Of a stretch of 64,000 nt of DNA, positions 1 to 12,391 are shown piece by piece. Origin of the DNA: Pseudorasbora parva (lineage: Eukaryota > Chordata > Actinopteri > Cypriniformes > Gobionidae); assembly GCF_024679245.1 (NCBI RefSeq), contig NC_090175.1, forward strand, positions 55,280,449 to 55,344,448. The letters are read 5' to 3'. The position numbers and the translations under genes were made by a program. The notes under the pieces were generated by a model that did not search any database, was not told where the DNA came from, and saw only the letters and a program-made list of their open reading frames with translations. The number at the start of each line of letters is the position of its first letter. Position 1 is the first letter of the stretch.

Positions 1-1046
1 CAGCACCATAAATTGACAGTCTCTCCTCAAATCAATCCCAGTGAGGACTGGGAACCCTGTTACCCATTTCATGGAGAGATTAGGATTAAAACCACTTAGC
101 CCATTTAATATCCGTGCCCCAGACTCAAGCCAAGTAATTCCCATTTCTTGCCCATGTAACGCATTTTCAAGAAAATTAGTGTTTAGACGAACATGCTAAT
201 TAGGGTATAACTGAGGTCAAGTGGAAGTTGGCTGGTGGAATTAATGTTTTCAGACTAATAATAGATTTACACAGCGATGTTCCCTGCAGAATAATATCCC
301 AGAATCTCCTAACTATCAATACATTCCCAGTTTTACTGTCACGTTCAAACAGTAAATGACGGAGAATGTTAAACGCCCTTGTCACAACAATATTTGACCG
401 ATCGACCGCAAATTAGAGCCCGCTTCTCTCCTCCACTCCGGTTTCCTTGATGTTCCGGGCTTGCAGTCAAAAGTAATCCAACTGCACTGGCGGGTGGGAG
501 ACAAACACAGGGGCCATTTTCAGAATAGAAGGAGAATTGAGCCTCAGTTGTGGCCTCCAACACCCAAACACCCATTTGCATTTCAGTCTCAATGGGCCTC
601 TATTCCAGCGGCAGCGGCACAGTCGGCGAGCTGCATTACTTCTGATGAGGGCGGCACTCGAAACACTGGAGATGTCTTGATGCCTCAGCACGTATTTACA
701 GCACTAAAAAACAAGTTTCCTTCATTGTATACACACACACAAACATTTAAACTGACCATTCCTCTTGTGGTCATGAACAAGACATCATGCATATCAGCTG
801 ACTGTTGAATGCAACTCTTTTATCCAATCTTTGAATCACGGTACACTTATTACTGGGGCATGTATGAATGCATTATCAAACCAAAACATGGAGATCACGA
901 TCTCCTTTTGTAATAATTATTGCCATAATCTTTACTATATTAACCTTAAGCAGTATTATATTACTTCAGGGATTCCCACACTATGAGCTGAACCCTGAGA
1001 TATTAAGTTAATATTTCAGTACTCTCAACAACATTGCATGGTCATG
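1..1046. other. Unique intronic sequence
   Basis: No repeat signature or convincing coding frame. The short open frames at 369-808 lack recognisable motifs and overlap on both strands. A (CA)6-like tract is at about 729-740. Confidence 0.5.
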
Positions 1047-1333
1047 TTAAAGGGTTAGTTCACCCAAAAATTAAAGGTAAACCAAAATGTATTTCTGATA
1101 CTTCAAGAGACTCTAATTAACCCACTGATGTCTCATATGGACTACTGTGATGATGTTTTTATTCCCTTTCTGGATGATGGACAGTATAGTGTGCATACAC
1201 TTGCATACGCTCTGGGACTAAATATAAAATATCTTAAACTGTGTGTGAAGATGAACGGAGGTCTTAGGGGTGTGGAACGACATTAGGGGGAGGAGTTAAT
1301 GACATTTCATTTTTGGGTGAAATAACCCTTTAA
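1047..1333. mobile_element. TTAA-flanked MITE (Angel-like), copy 1
   Basis: Starts TTAA-AGGGTTAGTTCACCC and ends GGGTGAAATAACCCT-TTAA, with TTAA at both ends (1047-1050, 1330-1333). The body shares GTGTGCATACACTTGCATACG with the copies at 15966 and 44686. The right arm is complete while most of the left arm is deleted. The terminal motif is one I associate with abundant cyprinid Angel-type MITEs. Confidence 0.82.
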
Positions 1334-1498
1334 ATGATCACATGACATGCAGGTAAAACAGGTCAAATATTTTCCATATATTTTGGTAAGTGTTTTATTT
1401 TGATTGTTTTTATTAAAAAATATTTACTTTAATATATATTTATTTATAATTTAATGGCATTTCAGCAAAAGCTACTCTATATTCAAGGCTTGAGTAAT

Positions 1499-2341
1499 AT
1501 GGATGGATGGATGGATGGATGGATGGATGGATGGATGGATGGATGGATGGATGGATGGATGGATGGATGGATGGATGGATGGGACGATATATAGATGGAT
1601 GGAACAACAGGACGATATATGGATGGATGGATGGATGATAGATGGATAGAACGACAGGAAGATTGATAGATGGATGGAACAACAGGACGATATATAGATG
1701 GATGGAACAACAGGACGATATATAGATGGATGGATGATAGATGGATAGAACGACAGGACGATTGATAGATGTATGGATGGATGTATGGATGGATGGATGG
1801 ATGGAATGACAGAACGATATATAGATGGATGGATGGAACAGGACGATATATGGATGGATGGATGGATAGGACGATATATAGATGGATGGAGCAACAGGAC
1901 GATATATGGATGGATTGATGGATGGATGGATGGATGGATGGACAGATGGATGGATGATAGATGGATAGAACGACAGGAAGATTGATAGATGGATGGAACA
2001 ACAGGATGATATATAGATGGATGGAACAACAGGACGATATATAGATGGATGGAGCAACAGGACGATATATGGATGGATGGAGCAACAGGACGATATATGG
2101 ATGGATGGATGGATGGATGGATGGATGGATGGATGGACAGATGGATGGATGATAGATGGATAGAACGACAGGAAGATTGATAGATGGATGGAACAACAGG
2201 ACGATATATAGATGGATGGATGATAGATGGATAGAACGACAGGACGCTTGATAGATGGATGGATGGATGGATGGATGGATGGATGGATGGATGGATGGAT
2301 GAATAGAACAATAGGACGATATATAGATGAATGGATGAATG
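1499..2341. repeat. TGGA tetranucleotide array with higher-order structure
   Basis: About 20 uninterrupted GGAT units (1500-1580) lead into a block where GATGGATGG runs alternate with AACAACAGGACGATATATAG and GATAGAACGACAGGAAGATT. These composite cassettes recur, for example near 1635, 1950 and 2140. The array is open in several frames (HPSI repeats on the minus strand, MDGW on the plus), which explains the long spurious frames of 205-300 codons. Confidence 0.95.
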
Positions 2342-2479
2342 CAAACTCGAGTAATACAATTTCAAAATAATCATAATATTTAATTAATTATAAACAATTG
2401 AAAATTTTACAAACAAACGAAATATAAAAACAAATATAAATAAATAATTGAAAAATCCTTCCTCACATCCTCCTCCCCC

Positions 2480-2849
2480 TACAAACAGAAATTAGAGTTT
2501 TTTCAGCCGGGACTTTTTACTGCCCCCAGTCGAAGTACTCTCAGAAGTGCTATTCCACCATACATTATAGTTCTCCATTTTATTTTGTGTCATACTTGAT
2601 TGTTCAGCTATTGGTGTAACTGTATTTAAATAGGGAAAACGTGGAGGTGTTTGGTCGCTTCTAACTTGATCTCTGTTTGGTACCATAGTGAATGAACTGG
2701 GCTTAGTGGGCTAAGCTAAATGCTATCAGATCATCACCGCGCGTCAGAGCGATTAAGAGCATGCACTGAGACGAGAGAGGTGTGTATCAACTCATCTTAG
2801 TTAAGGGAATACCAGTTTAATATGAAAAAGCGGTGAAGTATCCCTTTAA
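2480..2849 (-). mobile_element. Fragment of a TTAA-ended cyprinid DNA transposon
   Basis: Read on the minus strand it begins TTAAAGGGATACTTCACCGC (TTAA at 2846-2849) and continues through GCTCTGACGCGCGGTGATGA and TAGCTTAGCCCACTAAGCCC, a sequence I recognise as a widespread zebrafish/carp repeat. The other end is missing; it stops near 2480. The 64-codon frame at 2492-2686 is part of this repeat. Confidence 0.7.
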
Positions 2850-3634
2850 CCAGACCATCACAAAAGACAGAGATATCTGAGTCTAGTTGAAACTGACACT
2901 GGACAAGTATCTTTTTATACCCTAAAACCTGTTCAGAAACGGGTGTATGATGGAGCGGTGAGCCCAGGAAGGTGTCTTGTGTCTGTGGCTCGTTCTGGGT
3001 GGCTGCTCGACCACCAATGCGTTTGCTCTAGCGGTCAAAGGCAGCTAAGTGAACAGGGTTTGATGGTGCAAAGGGGAAGAGGAAGAAGAAATAACCTCTT
3101 GACTGAGTAAACCCTCCGGAGCTCTGATCCATTTCACACAGCTCCATTTCCTGCACTCATCATATGGAGTATGACCTACACAACCAACATCACTTCCTGC
3201 TTTAAAACGAAGGGCTCTGTGTGTGAGGCAGAGAGTGGAACTGAACCTACAGGAGGAGCTGAAACCGTACACTAACTCTGATCAACCGGTCTGTAAGAGT
3301 CCAGGTCACATTTGCAATGAGAGAACAATGCTTTCACTAGAGATTAGGGGAAGGCGGATCAATCGAAATATATCGATAGTATTGATGCCAACACTGGTCT
3401 TGGTATCAGATCGATACAGTTGTAATTTCATCAATATAAAAATAAGATTTAAATATCTTTTTTGCTAACTTTTATCTTATAATAATGTGTCCATAAATCT
3501 TCTGTTAATTATGTTATGATACTTTTCCAATAAATTGTTTGAATTATTTTCCACAATTATTATTATTATTTTTAATTTAAGGCCCTGCGATTTTTTCTTC
3601 TTTTTTCTAAATAGTTCAGAATCCTTTCCTCACC
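2850..3634. other. Unique or strongly decayed sequence
   Basis: No clear gene. Around 3340-3420 a stretch with repeated ATCGAT/GATACAG motifs looks like an old hAT-type end but I could not find its partner. Confidence 0.4.
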
Positions 3635-3893
<259 letters not shown>

Positions 3894-3954
3894 CGTTGGG
3901 GTAGGTGTAGCCGTTCATAAAACACAATCTGGTAAGTAGGAAATCTATGTATTG

Positions 3955-4192
3955 TTATTTTATCGCGAGATTTTGTCTCTTCTGACCGTTGCTGTACCGC
4001 TTTTAGCCACATCTCTTCTCTGTTTTAAGTGCATCTCTGTGGCAGAATTGCAGCGCCACATACTGGTCTGGCATGTATACTACATCGTTTTGAGTCGGTT
4101 TCAGTGGTTTTGTGTGTACGGAGATATTTCATGAGACGTGGGGGAAAAAGATTGGATAAAGAAAGCTCTGGCTTTATGTGGATGTGGCCTTA
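3955..4192. mobile_element. DNA transposon end fragment
   Basis: Ends GTGGATGTGGCCT, resembling the terminal repeat of fold-back elements of the 'GGCC..TCCACA' type, and contains CTGGCATGTATACTACATCG and ACGGAGATATTTCATGAGAC, which I recall as repetitive in cyprinids. The left partner is not visible, perhaps lost in the neighbouring microsatellite. Confidence 0.5.
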
Positions 4193-5389
4193 GACTCAAT
4201 GCAGGGATCGGCTCCTTCCAGATCACTGCTTCCCCAAAGTGAGTTTCACTGTAGCGGAAAAGGCAATTACAAATAATGAGGTGAGAGAGACTTATGGGGA
4301 AATACTGCCTGATGCTGGTTTAGTTAATATTACTAACGCACACATGAGTACCTAAATCTTACAGCCGTCTAATATATTTGTCTGCTGTGCAGTTTTCAAA
4401 ACAAAGCGATTTTATTTTACACATTTAGTGCATGAATAAGCAGCTCTTAATACAATCCTGTAACTTTTTTATTAAGAAAATGCATTTGTGAATGATTGCG
4501 TGTGCAACGTTTGTTGTCTTTGCCGGCACTTGCAATATATTTACAATCATCATGTCTGAAATGCATTTAAAGCCGTTTCTCCCGCAGGTTATTATGCATG
4601 CATTGGACTCCGCAGCAGTAATCCCACAGACGGCTCTGACACGTCTCAGATTACTGCGCAAGAAAGACTAGATCCCGCTCTCCTAAGCCTTAGAAAGACT
4701 CTCATTAAAACATAACCTGTCATCTGCAGGGACATCCCAGCAGCACACACACACACACCTATCAGAGCCTGCGTGGAAACAGAGCACGTCACGCTCGAAC
4801 ACCGGCACACGCTCACGGCTCTGCGTGCACAGAATCTGCACCACCAAAGCTCCTCAGATTTCACAGTTCAGATCTGCTCTACAGTCCGATTTAAGCAGGT
4901 GCGCTGATTCAACCATCAACATGGACGCCCTCATGGTCTGCTGTGTAGGAGTTTCAGTGAAAACGGGAGGCTGTGTGTTGCGTTCAGTGCATCTTAACTC
5001 GCTTAGCACGCTCTCTGTGTTTGTTTTGAGTTGTGCTGATGCATCGAACCGTCTCAAGGTCTGGAAAAACACTGACGACACTCAACCTTGTGTTGAGCCA
5101 GAGCGACTGAATATGAGAAGACAATATTAGCTCGGATTAAACTAAAAACCATGCCATTCAAATCTAGTTTTTTCTTTGAATATCCTTGTCACTCTTTGCA
5201 ATATAATGAAAGTCTCCAACACAGCAAAACAGCCCTTCGCTGCCACAACATTGGTATTTATTGTTAAAGCAGCATTATATTAATTCTGGCATGCAAAAGT
5301 TAACGCATGTTTCCAGGCCTCGACCTAAAATGAACGGGACATTAAATTGAGTTTTAATTTATCATTTACATATTCTGAGCATGTTTACA
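4193..5389. other. Unique intronic sequence
   Basis: No recognisable gene or element. The frames at 4646-5130 overlap on opposite strands and carry no family motif. A short CA tract lies at 4746-4759. Confidence 0.4.
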
Positions 5390-6370
5390 TACTATATGAA
5401 TGAGCAATGAATGAATGAATAAATTAATGTAGTGTATGCATGAATTAACAATACAGTGAACAAATGAATGAATGCATGACTTAAATGAATGATTAAACTA
5501 ATTTATAAATAAAAGCATGACAAGCTGCACACGTCACTGTTAAAAGAGACGTTTTCCTACATGATTTGCCTGTGTCTATTAAACCTTTGAGAGAGCAGCT
5601 GTCATAAATAGATATGAAATAGCTTCACAAACATTCTGTGTTACAATAATTCAAATGATCACAGATATATATATATATGTTATAGTTGAGATATAAACAC
5701 TGATGTCTACGGTAATGATCAAAATTGAGCAAATCACATTATAAAGCAACTTTTCAAATAATGATTTTATCAATTGCATCATTACACCAGTAGGTGGCGA
5801 CTGTTAAAAAATGTATTTGTCATTGAATCATTCATTCGTTCAGAAATGCTGATTCATCCAGTAATGAAACAAGTCATTGAATCATTCACTCAAAATATTA
5901 ATTTCAAATGTGTTATGCATTTTAAATGGACGGCATTATTATTATTATTATTTTGTTTCATTGTCTACTCGTAATCGCAATCTCTATTTTAAAAAAAGTG
6001 ATAAGTGATCCTCTATATCGTGCAGCTCCAATAAATACACAAATGCATTGAGCAAATGAACTACAATGATTGAATACATTTATGCATTTATACAAACAAA
6101 TAATCAAAAATAATGAAAGCATGAAAAATGTGCTTAATGCATGAATACAGAAATGCATTAATGAACAAATGAACTGAAATGAATAAATACATTTTTAATT
6201 GAATGAATGTATAAATGAATTAACAAAAACATTAAATTAACAACAAAATGTTTGAATTAATTCAAAAACTAAATTGACTTGAGTGGCATGGCATGAATAC
6301 ACAAATGAATTAATAAGCTTAAAATATTATGAACGGATAAAAGAACACAGGCATGAATGAGTGAATGAGC
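5390..6370. repeat. Degenerate AATG/TGAA-rich tract
   Basis: AATGAATG and TGAATGAAT words recur densely at 5397-5520 and 6020-6370 but nowhere form long perfect arrays, as in an old tetranucleotide repeat now eroded. A short (AT)7 tract is at about 5665-5680. Confidence 0.6.
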
Positions 6371-6563
6371 CGTGAGTGTGTGTTGGCGTCTCTAGGGCAC
6401 AAAGACGCCCGTCTGCTTCAGCCTGCCTGATCCAGCACTGCAAATCTGATCATCTGTGAAGTGCTGAGATGTGACGCCCACCCAGGAGAGCCGCAGTAAT
6501 TCACCACACGCATTCTCACTTTAACACACAAATAAACTCGCTAACACACACATCCATATATTA

Positions 6564-6566
<3 letters not shown>

Positions 6567-6599
<33 letters not shown>
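6567..6599. repeat. (CA)n microsatellite
   Basis: Uninterrupted AC dinucleotides, about 16 units. Confidence 0.95.
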
Positions 6600-7234
6600 G
6601 AGCACCACTGCTAAAGCAGTCATTCAGTAGTGATGAAGCAGTTTTCTTTATCACCAGTTGCTCGCAAAATAATGACAACGATTCACATTCCGTGCGCACC
6701 ATTTCCCTTGATTATTAAATAAAGCTCAAGCTTGCTCAAAATTACTAATAATTTGATGCAGGAAGGAAGAAAAAATGTTGAAAAATATTTTGCATGACAT
6801 TTTAGATGACTAGCGTCGATCATGAGAAATGGGTGAGAAAATCTGGATGCAGAGATGGGAATGTGAAACAGATGAACGCAAGGCCTTTCCAATGACAACA
6901 CTTGTGTGCCATTGTAAATGAGTCACATGACCCGTTTCCCTGCAGTTCGTTGTGACTGAAGAAGGCCTAAATGAACGATGTTTTGCAGATACGTCTACAT
7001 TAGGAGCGGAGCTGCATGACATCCCAAATACTTCACTAGAAAACTGCTTTGTATTACGAGTTGAACAGAGACATAAAAATGATTTCTTTTCAGATGTTTG
7101 GGGAAATAAAATGGCTGGTGCAAGCTCTGCAGTGAATCAAAAAATAGAAACTGGCCTTCTGAACTCGCGCACTTCCAGTGTAGAGTTACAAAAGCAATCA
7201 TTACACACAGTTTTATAACTTACATTACTCACAT
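6600..7234. other. Unique intronic sequence
   Basis: No repeat or gene signature recognised. The short frames on both strands here are not supported. Confidence 0.4.
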
Positions 7235-7351
7235 TTAAAGGGATAGTTCAGCCAAAAATGAAATTTAGCCCATGATGTACTCAACCTCAAGTCATCCTAT
7301 GTGTATGACACTCTTCTTTAAGATGGACACAATCAGAATTACAACATTTAC

Positions 7352-9869
7352 TAGGGGTGTAATGGTGCATGTATTCATACCGAACCGTCTCGTTACAGGG
7401 CTTTCAGTGCGGTGCAAGTGTGTTTGTGCAACATTAACAGTCGACTTGTTTTAAGCACGCAAGATACTACAATCTGATTTCCCACACAAACATATTAAAG
7501 GGGGGGTGAAACACTCAGTTTCAGTCAATCTCATGTCAATCTTGAGTACCTATAGAGTAGTATTGCATCCTTCATATCTCCGAAAAGTCTTTAGTTTTAT
7601 CATATTTATAAAAGAAATATGGGCTGTACCGAGTCTTTCCGGAAAAAACCGAGCGCCTGGAGGCGTATCGTGTGGGCGGAGCTAAAGAATGACGAATGTG
7701 TACAAAGCGGTGACGTCCTCAAGCGTGGAGAAACCCATCTATCTCAGCTAATAGATATATGATCCAGAATCAAATCTGAGGCTGAAATAAATTGAACAGG
7801 AGAAACAGCAACATCAGGACGTCCGTCTCTGTGGTATGGACTGTATTTAGGGGCCTTTGTGTGCAGTTTATGATGACATGATTCAGTTTATGGACTATTG
7901 TATGTGACTAGACCTTAGAGGTAGCAAGCAGAACGGTTTTGCACGTCAGACTATTGTAACGTTATACAGAACAACAATGGAGTAACCGTTAGCGCATTTG
8001 AATGACGAAGCACGCGATCGTATCGTTTACTGATGTTTACTCATGCGACGGTAGCCAATAGCAGAGACATTTGAAGTTGATTTACTCACCGGCATCTTCC
8101 AAAGCAGGACCGCTCTGTCAAAAACACACTTCTTTGGTATGATTTGGTGAAGTCCTGTGACAGCAGTGACCGTGGAAATCCACTTTGCGAAGCGACTGAA
8201 GCGATGCCTTGAAGCTTCCCGTCATTTCTGCGCTCAAATCGGTTCAAATGCAGCGCTGCCTTCCCGGAGTGCTGTGCTGAAGCGTTGAAGTCGCTCGACG
8301 TCACCCATAGGAATAAAGTGGAGCGCGGCGCGGACTGTAACAACATAAGTGTTCACGGACGACTGGATCTGCACCTGAGAGACTGTTTACAGCGTGCATT
8401 TCCTCTCTCCCGCTCTAGTCACGCGCGCGCGCACCCTTCCGGGAGAAGAGCCCGTACAGCCCATACAAGGACCTTCCGCTCTATTAACGTCAAACCGACC
8501 CATACTCGAAAAAAACTCGCCGAAACTTGTGAGAAACCGGAAGGAGTATTTTTAACACAGAAATACTCCATCAAACGTCCAACATTAGTTTTTGAAACTT
8601 TGTCTATGTTTAGGATGGGAATCCAAGTCTTTAACAGTGTAAAAAGGTCAGTATGCATGAAACAGCATTTCACCCCCCCTTTAAGTATTAAGTCCATTTT
8701 AACACAAAACTTAAACGATAAATGCCAATTTGACACTGTTTAATGTGACGTGACAGATCACTGTACAGGCGCGATCATCTCTTCCTAAAGATTAGACATG
8801 AATGAACATCTGAAGGTATGTTGAGGATACATTACAGCTTACTAAACCGTATATATGTCATGTAATCACTCAATCAGTGTTTCCAACGGCGGAAAGACGT
8901 CAATAAAACAGCTTGAGAACAATGTCACGTAGCATTACAATTATCTCAGAAGTCCTTCAGTGTCCACAGCTGTGAGTTCACCAGAGAAATCAACTTTCAC
9001 TAAATATATGACATATATTAGCCCATATATTCATTATATTCTACTGAACCTGCTGGTGATGTCTTGATTATTTAATTTATGTTAACTGTGTATAATGATT
9101 GCATTTCAACCATGAATTGGAGAAAAAACTCTTTTAGAAGTTAATGCACAAACTGCCTAATGTGAAGTTTACATGCTGTCATACACTGTTATTTGAGTGT
9201 TGATTATTATATATAAAAATAAATAGTGAACTTAGGCTGATAGTTTGGGCTCTGTTAGTAACCTTTAATATTATACTAATGTGCAAGTAAGGGCTCCCTA
9301 TATAGTTTACAGCATTATCTTAAATTAATTCAATTATAACAAAGTTTTTTTAAGGACAGACAATTTTTTCAGTAAACCATGGACCCTTTTCACAGACTGT
9401 GATGACGTGTTTTTTTTAACGGTCAGCAAAATTGTAAATCCTGCAAGTGCAACGTTTTTTATATTTTAATTTTTAAAAATGTATATGTACATTTATAACA
9501 CCAATAGTTTGTATTATATTACTTTTGCATCAAATTACAAAATTCAACTTCCCGCTGCTGTGATGGTTTTTCTTATATAGCGTCTGTGGGAGTGATGGTA
9601 AAATAACATCTTTCTCTCTTTTCACTGCCGTTATCAATATCACTCTATTTTTTCCTTCTTTTTAAAAGTTATGAAATCACAATTATTGCATTTTTCTTTT
9701 TCCATTTGAGAAAATGGGGACAATATATATGTATATTTAATGCACTCTCTCATTCACCGCTATAAAAGTTAACCCAACTATGGCGACTTCAGCTCAAAGA
9801 AACCTGGAAATGTGAAAAGGATCTATTTTTTGTACCGAACCGACAATTTTGTGTACCGTTACATCACTT
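7352..9869. mobile_element. hAT-like element nested in the MITE
   Basis: Left end TAGGGGTGTAATGGTGCA; right end, inverted, AAGTGATGTAACGGTACA. The flanking octamers ACATTTAC (7344-7351) and ATATTTAC (9870-9877) match at seven of eight bases, as expected for a hAT 8-bp duplication with one change. The inside near both ends has CCGAACCG motifs. No transposase frame survives. It is itself split by the TTAA element at 7495-8684. Confidence 0.65.
7495..8684 (+). mobile_element. 1.2-kb TTAA transposon, copy 1
   Basis: Flanked by TTAA (7495-7498, 8681-8684) with short inverted ends AGGGGGGGTGAAA / TTTCACCCCCCCT. Length 1190 bp. The inside is GC-richer than its surroundings (CpG-rich at 8270-8480). 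An inverted copy lies at 56358-57539 and a broken one at 34949-35928. TTAA targets fit piggyBac-like or Kolobok-like elements; no transposase frame is visible, so it is called non-autonomous. The 152-codon frame at 8285-8743 is shared with the other copy only because the DNA is. Confidence 0.82.
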
Positions 9870-10091
9870 ATATTTACTATTAATAATAAAAAATAATAAA
9901 AACGTGTATAATAGTAATAATTATTATAATCTCTTTTATTTAGAATATATAATAATTTTGGTTAACGTAGCCGAGCGTATGGAAAAGAGGAGCATGAATA
10001 TCTCATGAGTATCTCCTTTTGTGTTCTACGAGAGAAAGTCTTGTGTGTTTGGAATGACATAAAGATGATAAAAACGATAAAATCTCTTTAA

Positions 10092-10459
10092 TGCGTTCCA
10101 TCCCACACGTTTCTGCTCAGTGCTTTTATGCCTGACAAACAGAGCTCTTGACTAGAACAACAGCGACCGCGTCAGCAGCATGAATACAACACGTGTCTCC
10201 TGACATTTTATGGCCTTCATCGCCACATTCTCCCGTGTTGGCTGATGAGTCCCACCGTCACGCAGACAGAGCGAGGCCGATGGGAGTCTCTTAACGCCAC
10301 TGAAGTGGCTGCAAATGACAGGAAGCGCGCAACAGGCCATGCGCATCAGTGTGACTCATCCGTTTCAAGAGCACACGTTCCCCTCACCGTCACATTCACG
10401 GCTCTCTCAGACGTCAATACCTGACCACATTTGATTATATGAACATAAATGATAAGACA
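10092..10459. other. Unique intronic sequence
   Basis: No repeat recognised; moderately GC-rich at 10150-10410 compared with its neighbours. Confidence 0.4.
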
Positions 10460-10855
10460 CAGGGCTCCAGACTAACGTTTTTTGCTACGAGCACAGTGGA
10501 CCCCAACTGAAAATTTTAGGGGCACAACCAGAAAATGTAGGGGTGCACACGTAAATCACCGTAAAATAAATACTCAAAGAATGACAAAATCTCCAGCTAA
10601 TAGCGTTTTGAGTATGAGATGTGACGGGAGCATGTGATTTGTTGAATTCAGTGAACGAATACGCCCTTTTGAGTCTGAATGAGAGATTAAAGTTTATGAA
10701 CGAATTGAACGAACGGGTACATGCCGTTCGTGAAGTTAACATAAATCAGTAGAGCATGGCTCGTGTAGTTTGGCATAAAAAGAAAGAAATGTACACTTTA
10801 CCGTTGTAATGAAAACGGTGTAATAACACAGGCTGATGGTTAAATGATTACTGTA

Positions 10856-10955
10856 TCAATCAATCAACTTTATTTATATAGCGCTTTTACAGTGACGATT
10901 GTTTCAAACTAGCTTCACAGTGTTAAACAGGACAATATAGCAACAAAATTTGATT
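10856..10955. repeat. Dispersed teleost repeat (TATATAGCGCTTT type)
   Basis: Contains TTTATTTATATAGCGCTTTT followed by AGCTTCACAGTG, a sequence I recall from many fish genomes; related wording recurs at 29760. Confidence 0.6.
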
Positions 10956-11146
10956 TGCCTGTATGTAGTCGTTCTGGAGAAAAGAGTGATGTTATACTGT
11001 ACAGAGCATAAGCGCTGGTTTTGCGTTTGTATTATGTTATGTTTGAACAGGTTTCTTCTTTTAAATAAAATGACTTAATTATGCTTGAGTCATATGCTTC
11101 TATAAAAACTGTAAAATAAAACAAAAAAATTTGATAGTATTGGTTA

Positions 11147-11305
11147 AATTTACATTTACGCATTTGGCAGACGCTTTTATCCAAAGCGACTTACAGTGCA
11201 TTTTAAGGTACACATTTTTTGTCAATTCTTGCTTTCCCTGGGAATCAAACCCATGAACTTGGCGTTGCTAGCGCCCCGCTCTCCTGGTTGAGCTACAGGA
11301 AAGTA
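11147..11305 (-). mobile_element. tRNA-derived SINE
   Basis: On the minus strand the head has a polymerase III A box, TAGCTCAACCAGGAG (11281-11295 complement), and B box, GGTTTGATTCC (11241-11251 complement). The tail reads GTCGCTTTGGATAAAAGCGT then CTGCCAAATG, a LINE-like 3' tail. It is a SINE rather than a tRNA gene because the head is degenerate and joined to the tail. Confidence 0.88.
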
Positions 11306-11494
11306 CCAGTAAATAGATGTGTGTCACGAAGTCAGGAAATATAGCATTTTAGAGAGCATGTATAATTGGAGTTATCTATTGAATAAACACGCCAAAATGT
11401 ACTGGTCGCACGTGCAACTGGATGTAAAATTCAGTTGCACACGCTCAAATTTTGGTAGCAAAATGCAACCATTTGATGGCAGTCTGGATCTCTG

Positions 11495-12353
11495 AGACTC
11501 ACACAAACTAGCATTTCCATAGCATGTTTCTTGATTTGGTCAGAGGAAAACTGGTCCCCTGACTGAGCCTTTTTTCATTTTCTCCATCTCTGTCACTGAC
11601 ATGGGCTAATATTCAGCAATATTTTTGACTGTCCTGACACGATCGGATGAGAACTGGACGATAACACCACTAGCCACGTTTACATTACAGATTTGCGCAA
11701 AACTTTTGCGCTATGTCGATAAAAAAAACGACGGCAAGCGGCGATTATTTATGCGACTAAAACTTGCAATGTCATTCCAAAAATTATGCCACATATGTTG
11801 GTAGGTTTATGTATTTGTCATCCACCGCACCGGCCATTGATTTGAATGGATGGAGACGTGCGTGTTATATAAGCATTGATGGGAAGAAAAGCCTCCTACA
11901 CTTGAGTGAATGAGGTGTGTGTGTGGGGGTATTTCTCACTCATATCTGCTTCAAGGTCTTCATGACAACGTGGCATTTGAATAGAAACGTGCGTTCCGGT
12001 TCCGCTTATCGGTTCCTGTGTGCGCATTTTAATGCGATTTTAAACCATTCAAGCTGAAAAGACTTACTAAGTCGTTAATAACTTACCGTTATTGAGGTAA
12101 ACATCCCTAAAGTACAGAGAAAAGGTACCGTTCGATCCCAGCACAGAGTTTCAGAATGTAAACGGTACCCAACCCTAATCATAAAACAGACCGACGACTC
12201 TGAATTTTGAATGGATAAATCATGTTCAAAGCGTCTTATTCAGTAAACAATACAGTCGACATTCATGTTTTGGTTTATTACAGTTCCTCACTGAGAAGGT
12301 TGGATGGTAATCAGTTATTATTTAATGTAGTCTTGTCTTAAGGAAATTAACAC

Positions 12354-12354
<1 letters not shown>
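11495..12354. other. Decayed transposon ends among unique sequence
   Basis: Around 11680 ACGTTTACATTACAGATTTG and around 12155 GAATGTAAACGGTACCCAACC look like worn inverted ends of one or more DNA elements. The latter matches the TAGGGATGGGTACCG family seen at 41760. Boundaries cannot be fixed. Confidence 0.35.

Positions 12355-12391
<37 letters not shown>
12354..12391. repeat. (AAT)n microsatellite
   Basis: About 12 AAT units. Confidence 0.95.

Larger units (their letters stand above)
7235..10091. mobile_element. TTAA-flanked MITE (Angel-like), split by nested insertions
   Basis: Left end TTAA-AGGGATAGTTCAGCC (7235); right end near 10025-10091 with TTGTGTTCTACGAGAGAAAG and TTTGGAATGACATAA, then CTCTTTAA (TTAA 10088-10091). 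These are the two halves of a short MITE related to those at 1047 and 20037. Between them sits the hAT-like element at 7352-9869. Confidence 0.65.
10460..11494. mobile_element. hAT-like element hosting a SINE
   Basis: Inverted ends CAGGGCTCCAGACT (10460) and, on the other strand, CAGAGATCCAGACT (11494), both followed inside by TTTTGCTAC. Flanking 8-mers do not match cleanly, so it is old. It carries two further repeats: a TTTATTTATATAGCGCTTTT-type repeat (10856-10955) and a SINE (11147-11305). Confidence 0.65.

Noticed and set aside
1472..2374. Minus-strand open frame of 300 codons rich in HPSI
   Set aside because: Translation of the TGGA array; open in several frames at once with no non-repeat content.
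4825..5130. 101-codon plus-strand frame
   Set aside because: No family motif; a frame of 75 codons overlaps on the other strand, as expected by chance in less AT-rich DNA.
11230..11305. A tRNA gene on the minus strand
   Set aside because: A and B boxes are present, but the head is degenerate and fused to a LINE-like tail: a SINE.
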